A stretch of DNA of 40,881 bases, from the NCBI GenBank assembly GCA_043740415.1, contig JAYUCJ010000018.1, positions 1-40,881 of the forward strand, written 5' to 3'. The translations under genes were made by a program, and so were the position numbers. This DNA comes from Aalborgiella sp043740415 (lineage in GTDB: Bacteria > Pseudomonadota > Gammaproteobacteria > Burkholderiales > Burkholderiaceae_C). Shown one piece after another: positions 23,926 to 32,168 of the stretch. The notes under the pieces were generated by a model. It did no database searches. It was not told the origin of the DNA and saw nothing but the letters and a program-made list of their open reading frames with translations. Numbering within the stretch: position 1 is the first letter of the stretch; each line of letters starts with the position of its first letter.

Positions 23926-24654
23926 TTATTTTGGAATCAAGGCCAAAAACTCGCGGCGCAAGTTCATGTCTTTCAAAAACACGCCACGCATGACGGAGTT
24001 GATCATCTTGCTGTCCATGTCTTTCACACCGCGCCAGCTCATGCAAAAGTGGGTGGCTTCCATCACAATCGCCAAGCCATCGGGCTGGGTTTTTTGTTGA
24101 ATCAAATCAGCCAATTGAACCACCGCCTCTTCCTGAATTTGCGGCCTGCCCATCACCCACTCCGCCAAACGCGCGTATTTGGACAAACCAATCACATTGG
24201 TATGTTCATTCGGCAACACGCCAATCCAAACCTTGCCTATCACCGGGCAAAAGTGGTGTGAACAAGCACTGCGCACCACAATCGGACCCACAATCATCAA
24301 CTCATTCAGGTGACCCACGTTGGGGAACTCGGTAATAGGGGGCACGGGCTGGTAGCGGCCTTTGAACACCTCGTTCAAATACATTTTGGCCACGCGACGC
24401 GCTGTGTTGTGGGTGTTGTGGTCATGTTCAGTGTCTATCACCATGCTGTCCAGCACGCCCTTCATCTTGCTTTCAACTTCATCCAACAACTTGTCCATGT
24501 CGCCTGGCTGAATAAAGTCACTGATGTTGTCATTGGCAAAATATCGCTTTTTGGATGCTGCCACCCGCTCACGGATGACGACGGACATCGGGCGTCCCTC
24601 GTCGCTAAGGTTCAAAGGTTCTGCAGCCATTGTGTCGGTTTTCTTCATTAACAT
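23926..24654 (-). CDS. folE: GTP cyclohydrolase I
   Basis: FolE converts GTP to dihydroneopterin triphosphate, the first step to folate and biopterin. The 242-residue protein has the zinc site Cys-x2-His-His-x-Cys in RSACSHHFCPVIGKVWIGVLP and a second in THFCMSWRGVKD. DTEHDHNTHNTARRVAKMY and the C-terminal NSVMRGVFLKD region are also present. Several early Met codons (24654, 24648, 24630) could be the start and none has a clear ribosome-binding site. It leads the folE-BLUF-DUF429 series. The sequence is of the longer FolE type found in many proteobacteria. Confidence 0.93.
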   Translation of the reverse strand: MLMKKTDTMAAEPLNLSDEGRPMSVVIRERVAASKKRYFANDNISDFIQPGDMDKLLDEVESKMKGVLDSMVIDTEHDHNTHNTARRVAKMYLNEVFKGRYQPVPPITEFPNVGHLNELMIVGPIVVRSACSHHFCPVIGKVWIGVLPNEHTNVIGLSKYARLAEWVMGRPQIQEEAVVQLADLIQQKTQPDGLAIVMEATHFCMSWRGVKDMDSKMINSVMRGVFLKDMNLRREFLALIPK

Positions 24655-24759
24655 AAAGGAATATTACCAGTGTTTGCATAACAGCTAGTCGCCAATGTCT
24701 ATTAAACCCGCTCCGATGCCTGATTGATTAAACACAAGTTCCAAACTAGAATTTTCCAC

Positions 24760-25746
24760 ATGAATAAACATTTACCTACTATCTTCGGCGCGCTGCTCAC
24801 ATCAGTTGCTTTGTCTTTCAGTCCCATGACGTATGCCCAAACGGCAGCCACCTTCCCCAGCAAACCGCTAAAAATCATCGTTCCCTTCGGCGCTGGCGGT
24901 ATTGCCGACCTGACGGCACGCACCGTCGGCACCAAAATGGCCGAGATTCTGGGTCAACCCGTCGTCGTTGAAAACAAACCAGGCGCTGGCGGCATCGTGG
25001 CAGGTGACATGGTCGCAAAGTCTGAGCCCGATGGCACGACCATGCTGTTGATGTCGAACGGCACCGCCGTGACGACCAGCCTGTTCAAAAGCTTGCCTTA
25101 CGACACCGCCAAAGACTTCGCCACTGTCTCAACCCTTGGTTTTTTCGACATCGCTTTGATCACCAAAGCCGATTCGCCCTACAAAACCATGGCCGAGCTG
25201 CTGGCGTTTGCCAAAGCCAACCCCGGCAAACTCAATTTAGGCACCATCAACATTGGCAGCACGCAAAACTTGGCGGCGGAACTTTTCAAATCGACAGCAG
25301 ACATCAACGTACAAATCGTGCCTTTCAACGGCACACCTGCCGTGATTACCGCTTTGCGCGGTGGCCAAATCGACGCGGCGGTTGAGATCTTGGGCCCCGT
25401 TAAAACCCAAATCGACGCCAAAGCCATCAACGCGCTGGCCGTGTTTGGTCTGAAACGCTCATCCAGCTTGCCAGACGTACCCACAGCCAGAGAATCCGGC
25501 CTGCCCAGCATGAACGCTGCGTCGTGGAACGCCTTAGCCGTATCCGTCAAAACCCCGAAAGACATTGTCGCCAAGCTCAACGCCGCCGCTACCACCGCCC
25601 TAGCCTCGCCAGACGTGAAGAAACGCTTGGCTGATTTGGGCGTAGAAGCCGGCTCTAGCAGCCCTGAGGTATTGGGCGAACTTTTGAAGGCTGAAATCAA
25701 ACGCTGGGGTGACGTGATTAGCCGTGCGAATCTTCAAAAACAATGA
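24760..25746 (+). CDS. Bug-family tripartite tricarboxylate transporter binding protein
   Basis: The 328-residue protein starts at ATG 24760 (MNKHLPTIFGALL), with a signal peptide ending TYAQ, so it is periplasmic. It shows the Bug hallmarks: FPSKPLKIIVPFGAGGIADLTAR, VVENKPGAGGIVAGD, GSTQNLAAELF and LPDVPTARESGLP. Such proteins bind carboxylated small molecules for TctAB permeases or act as sensors. No tctA or tctB is in the window, so it is an orphan, as is usual in Burkholderiales. The ligand is unknown. Confidence 0.93.
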   Translation: MNKHLPTIFGALLTSVALSFSPMTYAQTAATFPSKPLKIIVPFGAGGIADLTARTVGTKMAEILGQPVVVENKPGAGGIVAGDMVAKSEPDGTTMLLMSNGTAVTTSLFKSLPYDTAKDFATVSTLGFFDIALITKADSPYKTMAELLAFAKANPGKLNLGTINIGSTQNLAAELFKSTADINVQIVPFNGTPAVITALRGGQIDAAVEILGPVKTQIDAKAINALAVFGLKRSSSLPDVPTARESGLPSMNAASWNALAVSVKTPKDIVAKLNAAATTALASPDVKKRLADLGVEAGSSSPEVLGELLKAEIKRWGDVISRANLQKQ

Positions 25747-25782
25747 TTAAGTTGTCGATTGTTGCTGCATTATGTTATTTTA

Positions 25783-25836
25783 TGCTGCATTTTTAATAGC
25801 AATTTAGTTTATAAATACACCAGCCACAGCCATTAT
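25783..25836 (+). repeat. Degenerate family A repeat, copy A4
   Basis: TGCTGCATTTTTAATAGCA continues with ATTTAGTTTATAAATACACC and AGCCACAGCCATT. The order and spacing of the family are kept but the GGC and CGCCGG elements are mutated. It fills the convergent gap between the Bug gene and the DinB-like gene. Confidence 0.65.
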
Positions 25837-26402
25837 TAATCTACTGTATTAGGTATCAACGGCAACAAGTCAGTCACCCCAATATCCACACCTGCTTGGA
25901 ACAAAAGAGTGCTCGCCTGGCCACGGTGATGGGTTTGGTGGTTGAAAAAGTGCAACAGCAGGCTGTCCAGCGGCTTGCATTGTGGCGTACCTTTCATGTT
26001 GCTGTATTGCACGCTTTGCGCCAAATCGTCGTCTGAGAGCTCGGCAATCCAGCTGGAAATGGCAGTGTCTAACAGCATACGGCGCTGGCGCAGTTCAGTT
26101 AAATTGGCGAAAAGTAGCGCGTTTAGTGATGTGGGCTTGGGAAGTTGGCAAATGCTGGCCAAGGCGACATGCGGCTCAAGCTGACGTAGTGACTGTAATG
26201 AACTGGCTGGCTGTGCGAAGCGTTGCAGCCAAACCGTGTCTGCGACCACAATATGGTTCAAAGCACCCAAAATGGAGCCAAAAAATGCGCCCCTGTCGGC
26301 GGCCAAATCGGCTGCAGACAGCGTGGCGGCTGCGTCGTACAGCTTGGAGTTCATCCAAGAGTTGTAATCTGACAGCAGTTTAAAGTTTGTGTTTTGGCTC
26401 AT
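25836..26402 (-). CDS. DinB-family protein
   Basis: The 188-residue protein has the DinB four-helix fold with a likely metal triad of His50 (GALNHIVVAD), His155 and His159 (FNHQTHHRGQ). DinB-like proteins include thiol transferases and many of unknown activity. The N-terminal LLSDYNSWMNSKLYDA and the QTHHRGQASTLL end are the most conserved parts. It is a single-gene unit between two family A repeats. No thiol cofactor or substrate can be inferred. Confidence 0.88.
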   Translation of the reverse strand: MSQNTNFKLLSDYNSWMNSKLYDAAATLSAADLAADRGAFFGSILGALNHIVVADTVWLQRFAQPASSLQSLRQLEPHVALASICQLPKPTSLNALLFANLTELRQRRMLLDTAISSWIAELSDDDLAQSVQYSNMKGTPQCKPLDSLLLHFFNHQTHHRGQASTLLFQAGVDIGVTDLLPLIPNTVD

Positions 26403-26419
26403 ATAGACATTCTTATCAC

Positions 26420-26470
26420 TATACTTTCAATAGCATTTTAGTTAATAAATACGCCGGCTACAGTCATTTA
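26420..26470 (+). repeat. Family A intergenic repeat, copy A5
   Basis: ATACTTTCAATAGCATTTTA continues with GTTAATAAATACGCCGGC and TACAGTCATT. It lies between the stop of the second Bug gene and the start of the DinB-like gene, so it forms part of the DinB-like 5' leader. Confidence 0.75.
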
Positions 26471-26499
26471 TAACCTCCATAATGACACTTTAACAATAT

Positions 26500-27510
26500 T
26501 TAATCCAGCTTCGTCCCCGTCTTAGCAATCACCCCACCCCACAGCTTTGTATCCGCCTGCATGCGCAGCGCCAAGCCTTCGGGGGCGGTGCCTAGGGCTT
26601 GCCAGCCTTGCTCGAACAGGCGCTGGCGGATGTCTGGGGTGCGGACGATTTTGGCGATTTCTTCGGCGATGCGTCTTGCCGTGGCTTCGGGCATGGACGC
26701 GGGGGCGAAGATGCCGTTCCACACTGCCGCGTCAAACTTTGGCAAACCTGCGCCTTCAGCCACCGTGGGCAGCTCTGGCAGCAGGGTTGAGCGGGACGAG
26801 GTGCTGACGGCGAACAGTTTCACCCGCCCGGCTTTGGCCTGCGCGACGGCGGCGGACGGCACCATGAAGCCCAGATCGACCTGTTTGCCAATCATCGCGG
26901 TGATGACTTGCGCGTAGCCTGGGTAGGGAATGTGCACGGGCGTGATGCCGCTTTGCGACTTGAACAGCTCCATGGTCAAATGCGCGCCAGAGCCTGCGCC
27001 GACCGAGCCGTAATTGAGTTTGTCGCCCTGCGCTTTGGCGTAAACCATGAGTTCATGCAAGGTGTTGGCCGGCAAATTGGCCGCACCCACGAGCAGCAAC
27101 GGGCTGCTGGCGATGAGTGAAATGGGGCGCAAATCGCGCACGGGGTCAAATGGCAGCTTGCTGTACAGCTGCTTGGCGGATGTGAGCGGGCCGTTGATGT
27201 TGACACCCAGCGTGTGCTCGTCCGTCGCTTTGGCCACCAAATCGACCCCAATGTTGCCGCCTGCGCCGGGTTTGTTTTCAATGACGAAGGGCTGCCCAAA
27301 GGCTTTGGCCAGCGGCTCAGTCAGCAGCCGTGCCAGCATGTCGGGAGAGCTGCCTGCGGGGAAGCCGACGATGATGCGGACGGGTTTTGTCGGCCATGGT
27401 GCGACTGCTGCAGCTGTCTTTTTCGATTGCGTGAATGCTGCGGGAGCAATCGCTGCAGTGGCTAAACCTGCCAGTAATTGACGGCGTAAAAGCGTTGAAT
27501 TTTTATTCAT
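26500..27510 (-). CDS. Second Bug-family binding protein
   Basis: The 336-residue protein has an N-terminus with twin arginines (TLLRRQLLAGLATAAIAPAAF) and may use either Sec or Tat export. Bug motifs are WPTKPVRIIVGFPAGSSPDMLAR, FVIENKPGAGGNIGVDLVAK, YGSVGAGSGAHLTMELF and LLPELPTVAEGAGLP. It is again an orphan without TctAB genes. Its start codon abuts repeat A6 and no ribosome-binding site is visible. Close to aroE and the lig genes, it might bind an aromatic or cyclic acid; this is speculation from context. Confidence 0.93.
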   Translation of the reverse strand: MNKNSTLLRRQLLAGLATAAIAPAAFTQSKKTAAAVAPWPTKPVRIIVGFPAGSSPDMLARLLTEPLAKAFGQPFVIENKPGAGGNIGVDLVAKATDEHTLGVNINGPLTSAKQLYSKLPFDPVRDLRPISLIASSPLLLVGAANLPANTLHELMVYAKAQGDKLNYGSVGAGSGAHLTMELFKSQSGITPVHIPYPGYAQVITAMIGKQVDLGFMVPSAAVAQAKAGRVKLFAVSTSSRSTLLPELPTVAEGAGLPKFDAAVWNGIFAPASMPEATARRIAEEIAKIVRTPDIRQRLFEQGWQALGTAPEGLALRMQADTKLWGGVIAKTGTKLD

Positions 27511-27570
27511 ATTTATTATAAATTTAGTAGCACCTTAGGCAATAAATACGCCGGTTAGAGTCATATTTAG
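27511..27570 (+). repeat. Family A intergenic repeat, copy A6
   Basis: TATTATAAATTTAGTAGCAC continues with CTTAGGCAATAAATACGCCG and GTTAGAGTCATATTT. It touches the start codon of the second Bug gene and ends 13 bases before the aroE stop, so it forms the whole Bug leader. Confidence 0.8.
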
Positions 27571-27583
27571 CCTATAAATTATC

Positions 27584-28459
27584 TTAAAACGTCGCTTCCA
27601 CGATTTTTACCAACTCTGGCGTCACCTCTGGCAGCACGCCAAACCATTTATGAAACGCGGGGCGCGCTTGGTGCAGCAGCATGCCCAAGCCGCCGGCGGT
27701 GGGGTTGCCACGCGCTTTGGCGGCTTTTAAGAGCGGGGTTTCCATGGGGATGTACACCACATCGGACACCAAAGACGTTGTTGGCAGCAGGTCTAAATTG
27801 ATATCCAATGCTGGGTTGCTGCCCATGCCTTGGCTGGTGGTGTTGACCAGCAAGGCCACATCTGCCAAGGCTTGATGGCGCTGATCCCACGGCACGTTGC
27901 GCAGGGTTGTGCCTAAATTTTGCTCAAAATCAGCTTTAAAAACATCAACCAAAGCTTGGCCATGGCCTTCGGTGCGGTTGCAAATGCGGATGTCTTTTGC
28001 GCCTTTTTCAGCCAAGCTCACCACGACAGCCCGCGCCGCGCCGCCCGCACCCATGACCAGCACGGGGCCAGCGTCGGCTTGCCAATCGGGTTTGGCATCA
28101 ATCAGGCTTTGGATGTAGCCATAGCCGTCGTTGTTGTAGCCGCTCAAGCTGCCGTCCGCTTCGACCACGATGGTGTTGATCGCGCCCATGCGTTTGGCGG
28201 TGGCATCTAGGCGGTCCACCATCGGCAGCGCCATAACTTTGTGCGGCAGCGTGAGGTTGCAGCCCGCAAAACCCATGACGGACAAACCTTTGAGCGCGGC
28301 CTTCAAATCATCAGGATTGGCAGGGTTGACGGGCAAATACACGTAAGCGCCGTTCAAATTATGTTGCTTTATCCAATGGTTGTGGATACTAGGGGAGCGA
28401 GAGTGTCCAACGGGCCAGCCCATGATGCCGGCAAGTTTGAAGTTAGGAGATGTACTCAT
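27584..28459 (-). CDS. aroE: Shikimate dehydrogenase family
   Basis: The 291-residue enzyme has shikimate-binding Ser20 and Ser22 (VGHSRSP), catalytic Lys74 in LTLPHKV, Asp111 in NNDGYGY, the nucleotide loop VMGAGGAARAVV and NTTSQGMGSNP. It reversibly reduces 3-dehydroshikimate or oxidises shikimate or quinate. It lies between an orphan Bug gene and a LysR gene next to protocatechuate genes. A catabolic role feeding shikimate or quinate to protocatechuate is therefore possible. The nucleotide loop has ICNRTEGHG, where Asn-Arg-Thr suggests NADP use. Biosynthetic AroE is the alternative. Confidence 0.88.
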   Translation of the reverse strand: MSTSPNFKLAGIMGWPVGHSRSPSIHNHWIKQHNLNGAYVYLPVNPANPDDLKAALKGLSVMGFAGCNLTLPHKVMALPMVDRLDATAKRMGAINTIVVEADGSLSGYNNDGYGYIQSLIDAKPDWQADAGPVLVMGAGGAARAVVVSLAEKGAKDIRICNRTEGHGQALVDVFKADFEQNLGTTLRNVPWDQRHQALADVALLVNTTSQGMGSNPALDINLDLLPTTSLVSDVVYIPMETPLLKAAKARGNPTAGGLGMLLHQARPAFHKWFGVLPEVTPELVKIVEATF

Positions 28460-28473
28460 TTTTAGATCTAAGT

Positions 28474-29376
28474 TTAGTTTTTTTGGGGAATTTTTAAAGC
28501 AGTGGTTGCCAATTGCTGTATCAACTCTAGCATGGCTTGCTGGGTCAGCGTGGCGGGGCGCTGCGAGCTGACGGCGATGGACAATTTGCTGTGCAGCCCT
28601 GCGATGGGGCTCACCGAAAACAAACTGGCCTGCCCCGAAGTGGTGACAGCGTTTTTGGACAGCACGGCGCAGCCTGCGCCGTCCAGCACCAAGTCCAAAA
28701 TAGCGGGCACGCCGTCGATTTCTAGAACGATGTTGGGGTGGCAGTTGATATTGGCCATTTCAGACTCGACCAACATGCGAATCGCGTTCGGGCGGGTGGG
28801 GATGATGAGCGGCAAGGCGGCCACATCCTTCAAAGTGACTGCTTCTGGTTGGCTGCGCTGTGATTGGCGCTGCACCAGAAACAAATCTTCATTTAATAAG
28901 TGTGTGATTTCCAGTCCCAGCGTGGGCACAGCGCCGTACAACAGGGCAATATCGAGGCGGCCGTTGAAGATGGATTCTTGCATCGCGGCAGACAGACCTT
29001 CGCTGATAGACAACGCCGCTTGCGGCAATTTGGCGCGGAACTCGCGGGTGAGCGACACGGTCAGCACTTTGGCGATGCTGGGCGGCAGGCCAATCGCCAC
29101 GCGCCCCGCCAGCGAGCCGCGCACACGCCCCAGCTCTTCCCGCAGGCGCTGCACCTGGTGCAAAATGCCGCGCCCGTGCTCCAGCAACAGCTTGCCGGCA
29201 TCCGTCGTCGTAGCGCCACGGCCATTGCGCACCAGCAGGTTTTGCCGCAATTCAACCTCTAGCTGCCTGATTTTGCGGCTGAGGGCAGGCTGCGCAATGC
29301 CAAGCGCGCTAGAGGCACGGGTAAAACTGCCCAGCTCAGCCACACGCACGAAGTATTCGATTTGTTCGAGTTCCAT
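28474..29376 (-). CDS. LysR-family transcriptional regulator
   Basis: The 300-residue protein has the N-terminal winged helix (MELEQIEYFVRVAELGSFTRASSALGIAQPALSRKIRQLE, about 1-40). The linker and the effector-binding domain follow to residue 300. GRVAIGLPPSIAKVLTVSL begins the effector domain. It is transcribed away from the ModA-like gene and the lig series, and ends 14 bases before aroE on the same strand. It is a natural candidate to control the lig cluster, aroE and perhaps the orphan Bug, with protocatechuate or a pathway intermediate as inducer; this is inference. Confidence 0.93.
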   Translation of the reverse strand: MELEQIEYFVRVAELGSFTRASSALGIAQPALSRKIRQLEVELRQNLLVRNGRGATTTDAGKLLLEHGRGILHQVQRLREELGRVRGSLAGRVAIGLPPSIAKVLTVSLTREFRAKLPQAALSISEGLSAAMQESIFNGRLDIALLYGAVPTLGLEITHLLNEDLFLVQRQSQRSQPEAVTLKDVAALPLIIPTRPNAIRMLVESEMANINCHPNIVLEIDGVPAILDLVLDGAGCAVLSKNAVTTSGQASLFSVSPIAGLHSKLSIAVSSQRPATLTQQAMLELIQQLATTALKIPQKN

Positions 29377-29399
29377 GGGTTATTCTAGTATCAAGTTGG

Positions 29400-29422
29400 G
29401 AATAACGTAAATTCGGATATTC
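29400..29422. promoter_or_regulatory. Dyad in the LysR / ModA-like intergenic region
   Basis: GAATA (29400-29404) and TATTC (29418-29422) form an interrupted dyad 23 bases upstream of the LysR start. The spacing is not the classical T-N11-A, but it is the only evident symmetry in this divergent control region and may be the autoregulatory site. Confidence 0.35.
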
Positions 29423-29491
29423 ATTTTTGATATAACTGCTAGGCGTTGCCAGACCTTCACATCTCACGCCTTTCAAAGCACAATCCCTGAC

Positions 29492-30196
29492 ATGATAAAC
29501 ATGACGAAAAACACGACTATTAGAGGCATTTCCTCTATGGCGACCCGTCAATTATTGGCGGAACTGGTGGCGGATTACAAAAAGTTAGCAAACGCTGATA
29601 TTGCCATCGAATCCGTAGGCGGCGTCGACGCGGCCAAGCGTGTGCAGGCGGGTGAGGCGTTTGACGTGGTCATTTTGGCATCGGATGCGATAGACAAGCT
29701 CATCGCCTCCGGCCACATTGACCCGACAAGCAAGGTCAATTTGGTCAATTCTGGCGTGGCGGTTGCCGTTAAGGCGGGTGCAGCAGCGCCTGACATCTCC
29801 TCTGAAGCCGCATTAAAAGCAGCCGTTTTAGCAGCCAAAACCATCAGCTATTCCACAGGCCCCAGCGGGGTAGCTGTGGCCAATTTGTTTGAGCGCTGGG
29901 GCATTGCACTGGAGATTCATAACCGCATCGTGCAAGCGCCGTCTGGCGTGCCCGTTGGTTCCTTGATAGCCAAAGGCGAGGTTGAACTGGGTTTTCAGCA
30001 GCTCAGCGAGTTGATTCATTTAGACGGCATCAGCATCGTTGGGCCGCTACCGCCTGAGATTCAAATCACCACCACGTTTTCAGCAGGTGTGTGCACCACT
30101 TCCACCCAAGCCGGTGCGGTGCGTGAGATGCTAGCGTACATGGCGTCACCCGCTGCGGCAGCTGCAAAATTGCGGCAGGGCATGGAAGTTTTTTAA
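29492..30196 (+). CDS. Cytoplasmic ModA-like substrate-binding-fold protein
   Basis: The 234-residue protein matches the type-2 periplasmic-binding fold of molybdate-binding ModA. GISSMATRQLLAELVADY stands where mature ModA begins, GEAFDVVILASDAIDKLI follows, and GVPVGSLIAKGEVELGFQQLSEL and AREM-like C-terminal helices come later. There is no signal peptide: the fold starts about ten residues from the Met, so it should stay in the cytoplasm. No ModB or ModC is nearby. It is divergent from the LysR gene and precedes ligJ. It may be a ligand-sensing partner or an enzyme on a pathway acid. ATG 29501 is an alternative start. Confidence 0.75.
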   Translation: MINMTKNTTIRGISSMATRQLLAELVADYKKLANADIAIESVGGVDAAKRVQAGEAFDVVILASDAIDKLIASGHIDPTSKVNLVNSGVAVAVKAGAAAPDISSEAALKAAVLAAKTISYSTGPSGVAVANLFERWGIALEIHNRIVQAPSGVPVGSLIAKGEVELGFQQLSELIHLDGISIVGPLPPEIQITTTFSAGVCTTSTQAGAVREMLAYMASPAAAAAKLRQGMEVF

Positions 30197-30199
30197 CGA

Positions 30200-30258
30200 T
30201 TTTTACTATACATTTAATAGCACTTTAGGCAATAAATACGCCGGATACAAGCATATTT
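30200..30258 (+). repeat. Family A intergenic repeat, copy A7
   Basis: TTTTTACTATACATTTAATAG continues with CACTTTAGGCAATAAATACG and CCGGATACAAGC. It begins four bases after the stop of the ModA-like gene, before ligJ, and may separate the two transcripts. Confidence 0.8.
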
Positions 30259-30315
30259 CATCCATATTTTTTCAATTTCTCTAATATTCTGTTTAATTTT
30301 TAACCGAAAAGCACC

Positions 30316-31362
30316 ATGAGCCAACAAAAACCTTTAATCATCGACTGCCACGGCCACTACACCACCGCCCCCAAAGCGCTGGAAAACTGGCGGAATCGCC
30401 AAATCGCCGGCATCAAAGACCCCGCCAGCATGCCCAAAGTGTCCGAACTGGTCATCAGCGATGACGAACTGCGCGAGTCGATTGAGTTGAACCAGCTCAA
30501 GCTCATGCGCGAGCGTGGCAGCGACTTGACGATTTTCAGCCCCCGCGCCAGCTTCATGGCGCACCACATTGGCGATTTCAATGTGTCGTCGACCTGGGCG
30601 GCGATCTGCAACGAGCTCTGTTTCCGCGTGGCCGAGCTCTTCCCCGACAACTTCATCGGTGCCGCCATGCTGCCGCAAAGCCCAGGTGTTGACCCTGCGA
30701 CCTGCATTCCCGAGTTGGAAAAGTGCGTCAAAGAATACGGCAACGTCGGCATCAACCTGAACCCAGACCCGAGCGGCGGCCACTGGACATCACCACCGCT
30801 GTCCGACAAAGCCTGGTACCCCATCTACGAGAAGTTGGTCGAATACGACATCCCCGCGATGATTCACGTATCAACCAGCTGCAACAGCTGCTTCCACACC
30901 ACTGGCGCACATTATCTGAACGCGGATACAACGGCGTTTATGCAATGCCTGACCAGTGATTTATTCAAAGAATTCCCGACCCTGCGCTTTTTGATTCCGC
31001 ACGGCGGCGGCGCGGTGCCCTACCACTGGGGGCGATTCCGTGGCTTGGCGCAAGAGCTGAAAAAGCCGCTCTTGCAAGACCATTTGCTGAACAACATCTA
31101 CTTCGACACCTGCGTCTACCACCAGCCCGGTATTGATTTGCTGAATACCGTGATTCCGGTCAAAAACGTGCTGTTTGCGTCTGAAATGATTGGTGCGGTA
31201 CGCGGCATCGACCCTGAAACCGGCAACTACTACGACGACACCAAGCGCTACATCGAAGCCTCCAAAATTTTGAGCGACGCCGACCGCTACCAAATCTACG
31301 AAGGCAACGTGCGACGCGTGTTCCCGCGTTTGGATGCTGCGTTGAAGGCCAAGAACCAATAA
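30316..31362 (+). CDS. ligJ: 4-Oxalomesaconate hydratase
   Basis: LigJ (PmdE in Comamonas) hydrates 4-oxalomesaconate to 4-carboxy-4-hydroxy-2-oxoadipate in the protocatechuate 4,5-cleavage pathway. The 348-residue amidohydrolase-fold protein opens with IIDCHGHYTTAPKALENWR, with metal ligands His12 and His14. AMIHVSTSCNSCFHTTGAHYL and FLIPHGGGAVPYHWGRF supply further histidines, and SEMIGAVRGIDPETG is characteristic of LigJ. The first enzyme of the rightward lig series, it is separated from ligK by a family B repeat. Confidence 0.93.
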   Translation: MSQQKPLIIDCHGHYTTAPKALENWRNRQIAGIKDPASMPKVSELVISDDELRESIELNQLKLMRERGSDLTIFSPRASFMAHHIGDFNVSSTWAAICNELCFRVAELFPDNFIGAAMLPQSPGVDPATCIPELEKCVKEYGNVGINLNPDPSGGHWTSPPLSDKAWYPIYEKLVEYDIPAMIHVSTSCNSCFHTTGAHYLNADTTAFMQCLTSDLFKEFPTLRFLIPHGGGAVPYHWGRFRGLAQELKKPLLQDHLLNNIYFDTCVYHQPGIDLLNTVIPVKNVLFASEMIGAVRGIDPETGNYYDDTKRYIEASKILSDADRYQIYEGNVRRVFPRLDAALKAKNQ

Positions 31363-31380
31363 TTTCATAACCCAACCATC

Positions 31381-31445
31381 CCGTTCGCCCTGAGCTTGTC
31401 GAAGGGTTTTAATTGAAAAGGCTTCGACAGGCTCAGCCCGAACGG
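31381..31445. repeat. Family B inverted repeat, copy B1
   Basis: CCGTTCGCCCTGAGC with TTGTCGAAGG is answered after a short A/T loop by CTTCGACAGGCTCAG and CCCGAACGG, giving a long imperfect hairpin in the ligJ-ligK gap. In-frame codons upstream of ligK run through it, but they are not used as coding sequence. Confidence 0.85.
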
Positions 31446-31475
31446 AATATATTTAAATCAAAAAGGAATCTCAAA

Positions 31476-32159
31476 ATGACCACACTCGGAATCGTCAAAC
31501 GCAACATCAACCGTGCCGACAAAGCCGCCGTCGCCCAGCTCGCCAAATTCGGCGTCGCCACCATCCACGAAGCGCAAGGCCGTGTCGGGCTGATGAAGCC
31601 TTACATGCGCCCGATCTACGTGGGCGCAAAAATCTGCGGCACCGCCGTGACGGTGTTAACCCAGCCGGGCGACAACTGGATGCTGCACGTCGTCGCAGAG
31701 CAAATCCAGCCTGGTGATGTCGTCGTGCTGGCTTGCACGTCGGAAAACAACGACGGCATGTTTGGCGACCTGCTGGCGACCTCGTTCCAAGCACGCGGCT
31801 GCGCGGGTTTGATCAGCGACACCGGCGTACGCGACATCAAAGACCTCACATCCATGAACTTCCCCGTGTTTTCAAAAGCCATCCATGCCAAAGGCACGAT
31901 CAAAGCCACCCTGGGTTCGGTCAACATTCCCGTGGTCTGCGCCGGCGTCAACGTCAACCCGGGTGATGTGATCATTGCAGACGATGACGGTGTGGTCGTC
32001 GTCCCCGCTGAATGGGCGCAAAAAGTGGCGGATGCCTCACAAGCCCGTGAAGACCTCGAAGGCGAAAAACGCGAAAAACTCGCCGCAGGTGTGCTGGGTT
32101 TGGACATGTACAAGATGCGCGAACCGCTGGAAAAAGCGGGTTTGAAATATATTGATTGA
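31476..32159 (+). CDS. ligK: 4-Carboxy-4-hydroxy-2-oxoadipate aldolase
   Basis: LigK (PmdF) splits 4-carboxy-4-hydroxy-2-oxoadipate into pyruvate and oxaloacetate, the final step of the pathway. ATG at 31476 is chosen because AAGGAA lies eight bases upstream; the frame is open back to 31413 only across repeat B1. The 227-residue RraA-fold protein shows VATIHEAQGRVGLM, GDNWMLHVVAEQIQPGDVVV, FGDLLATSFQARG and the metal/substrate motif LISDTGVRD. NPGDVIIADDDGVVVVP is typical of the family. Confidence 0.93.
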   Translation: MTTLGIVKRNINRADKAAVAQLAKFGVATIHEAQGRVGLMKPYMRPIYVGAKICGTAVTVLTQPGDNWMLHVVAEQIQPGDVVVLACTSENNDGMFGDLLATSFQARGCAGLISDTGVRDIKDLTSMNFPVFSKAIHAKGTIKATLGSVNIPVVCAGVNVNPGDVIIADDDGVVVVPAEWAQKVADASQAREDLEGEKREKLAAGVLGLDMYKMREPLEKAGLKYID

Positions 32160-32168
32160 GGAATCAGC

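Noticed and set aside
23891..24046. Upstream extension of the BLUF gene to 24046
   Set aside because: The extra residues come from a frame overlapping folE; ATG 23890 has a ribosome-binding site and gives the canonical BLUF N-terminus.
26500..27510. Certain Tat-exported protein
   Set aside because: The twin arginine lacks the full S-R-R-x-F-L-K motif, so Sec export is equally possible.
28502..29410. Plus-strand open frame opposite the LysR gene
   Set aside because: The minus-strand LysR helix-turn-helix is clear; the other frame is a Ser/Arg-rich shadow.
29492..30196. Molybdate ABC-transporter binding protein
   Set aside because: No signal peptide and no ModB or ModC genes nearby; only the fold resembles ModA.
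31413..31475. Upstream extension of ligK to 31413
   Set aside because: It would translate repeat B1, and the ATG at 31476 has a good ribosome-binding site and matches known LigK N-termini.
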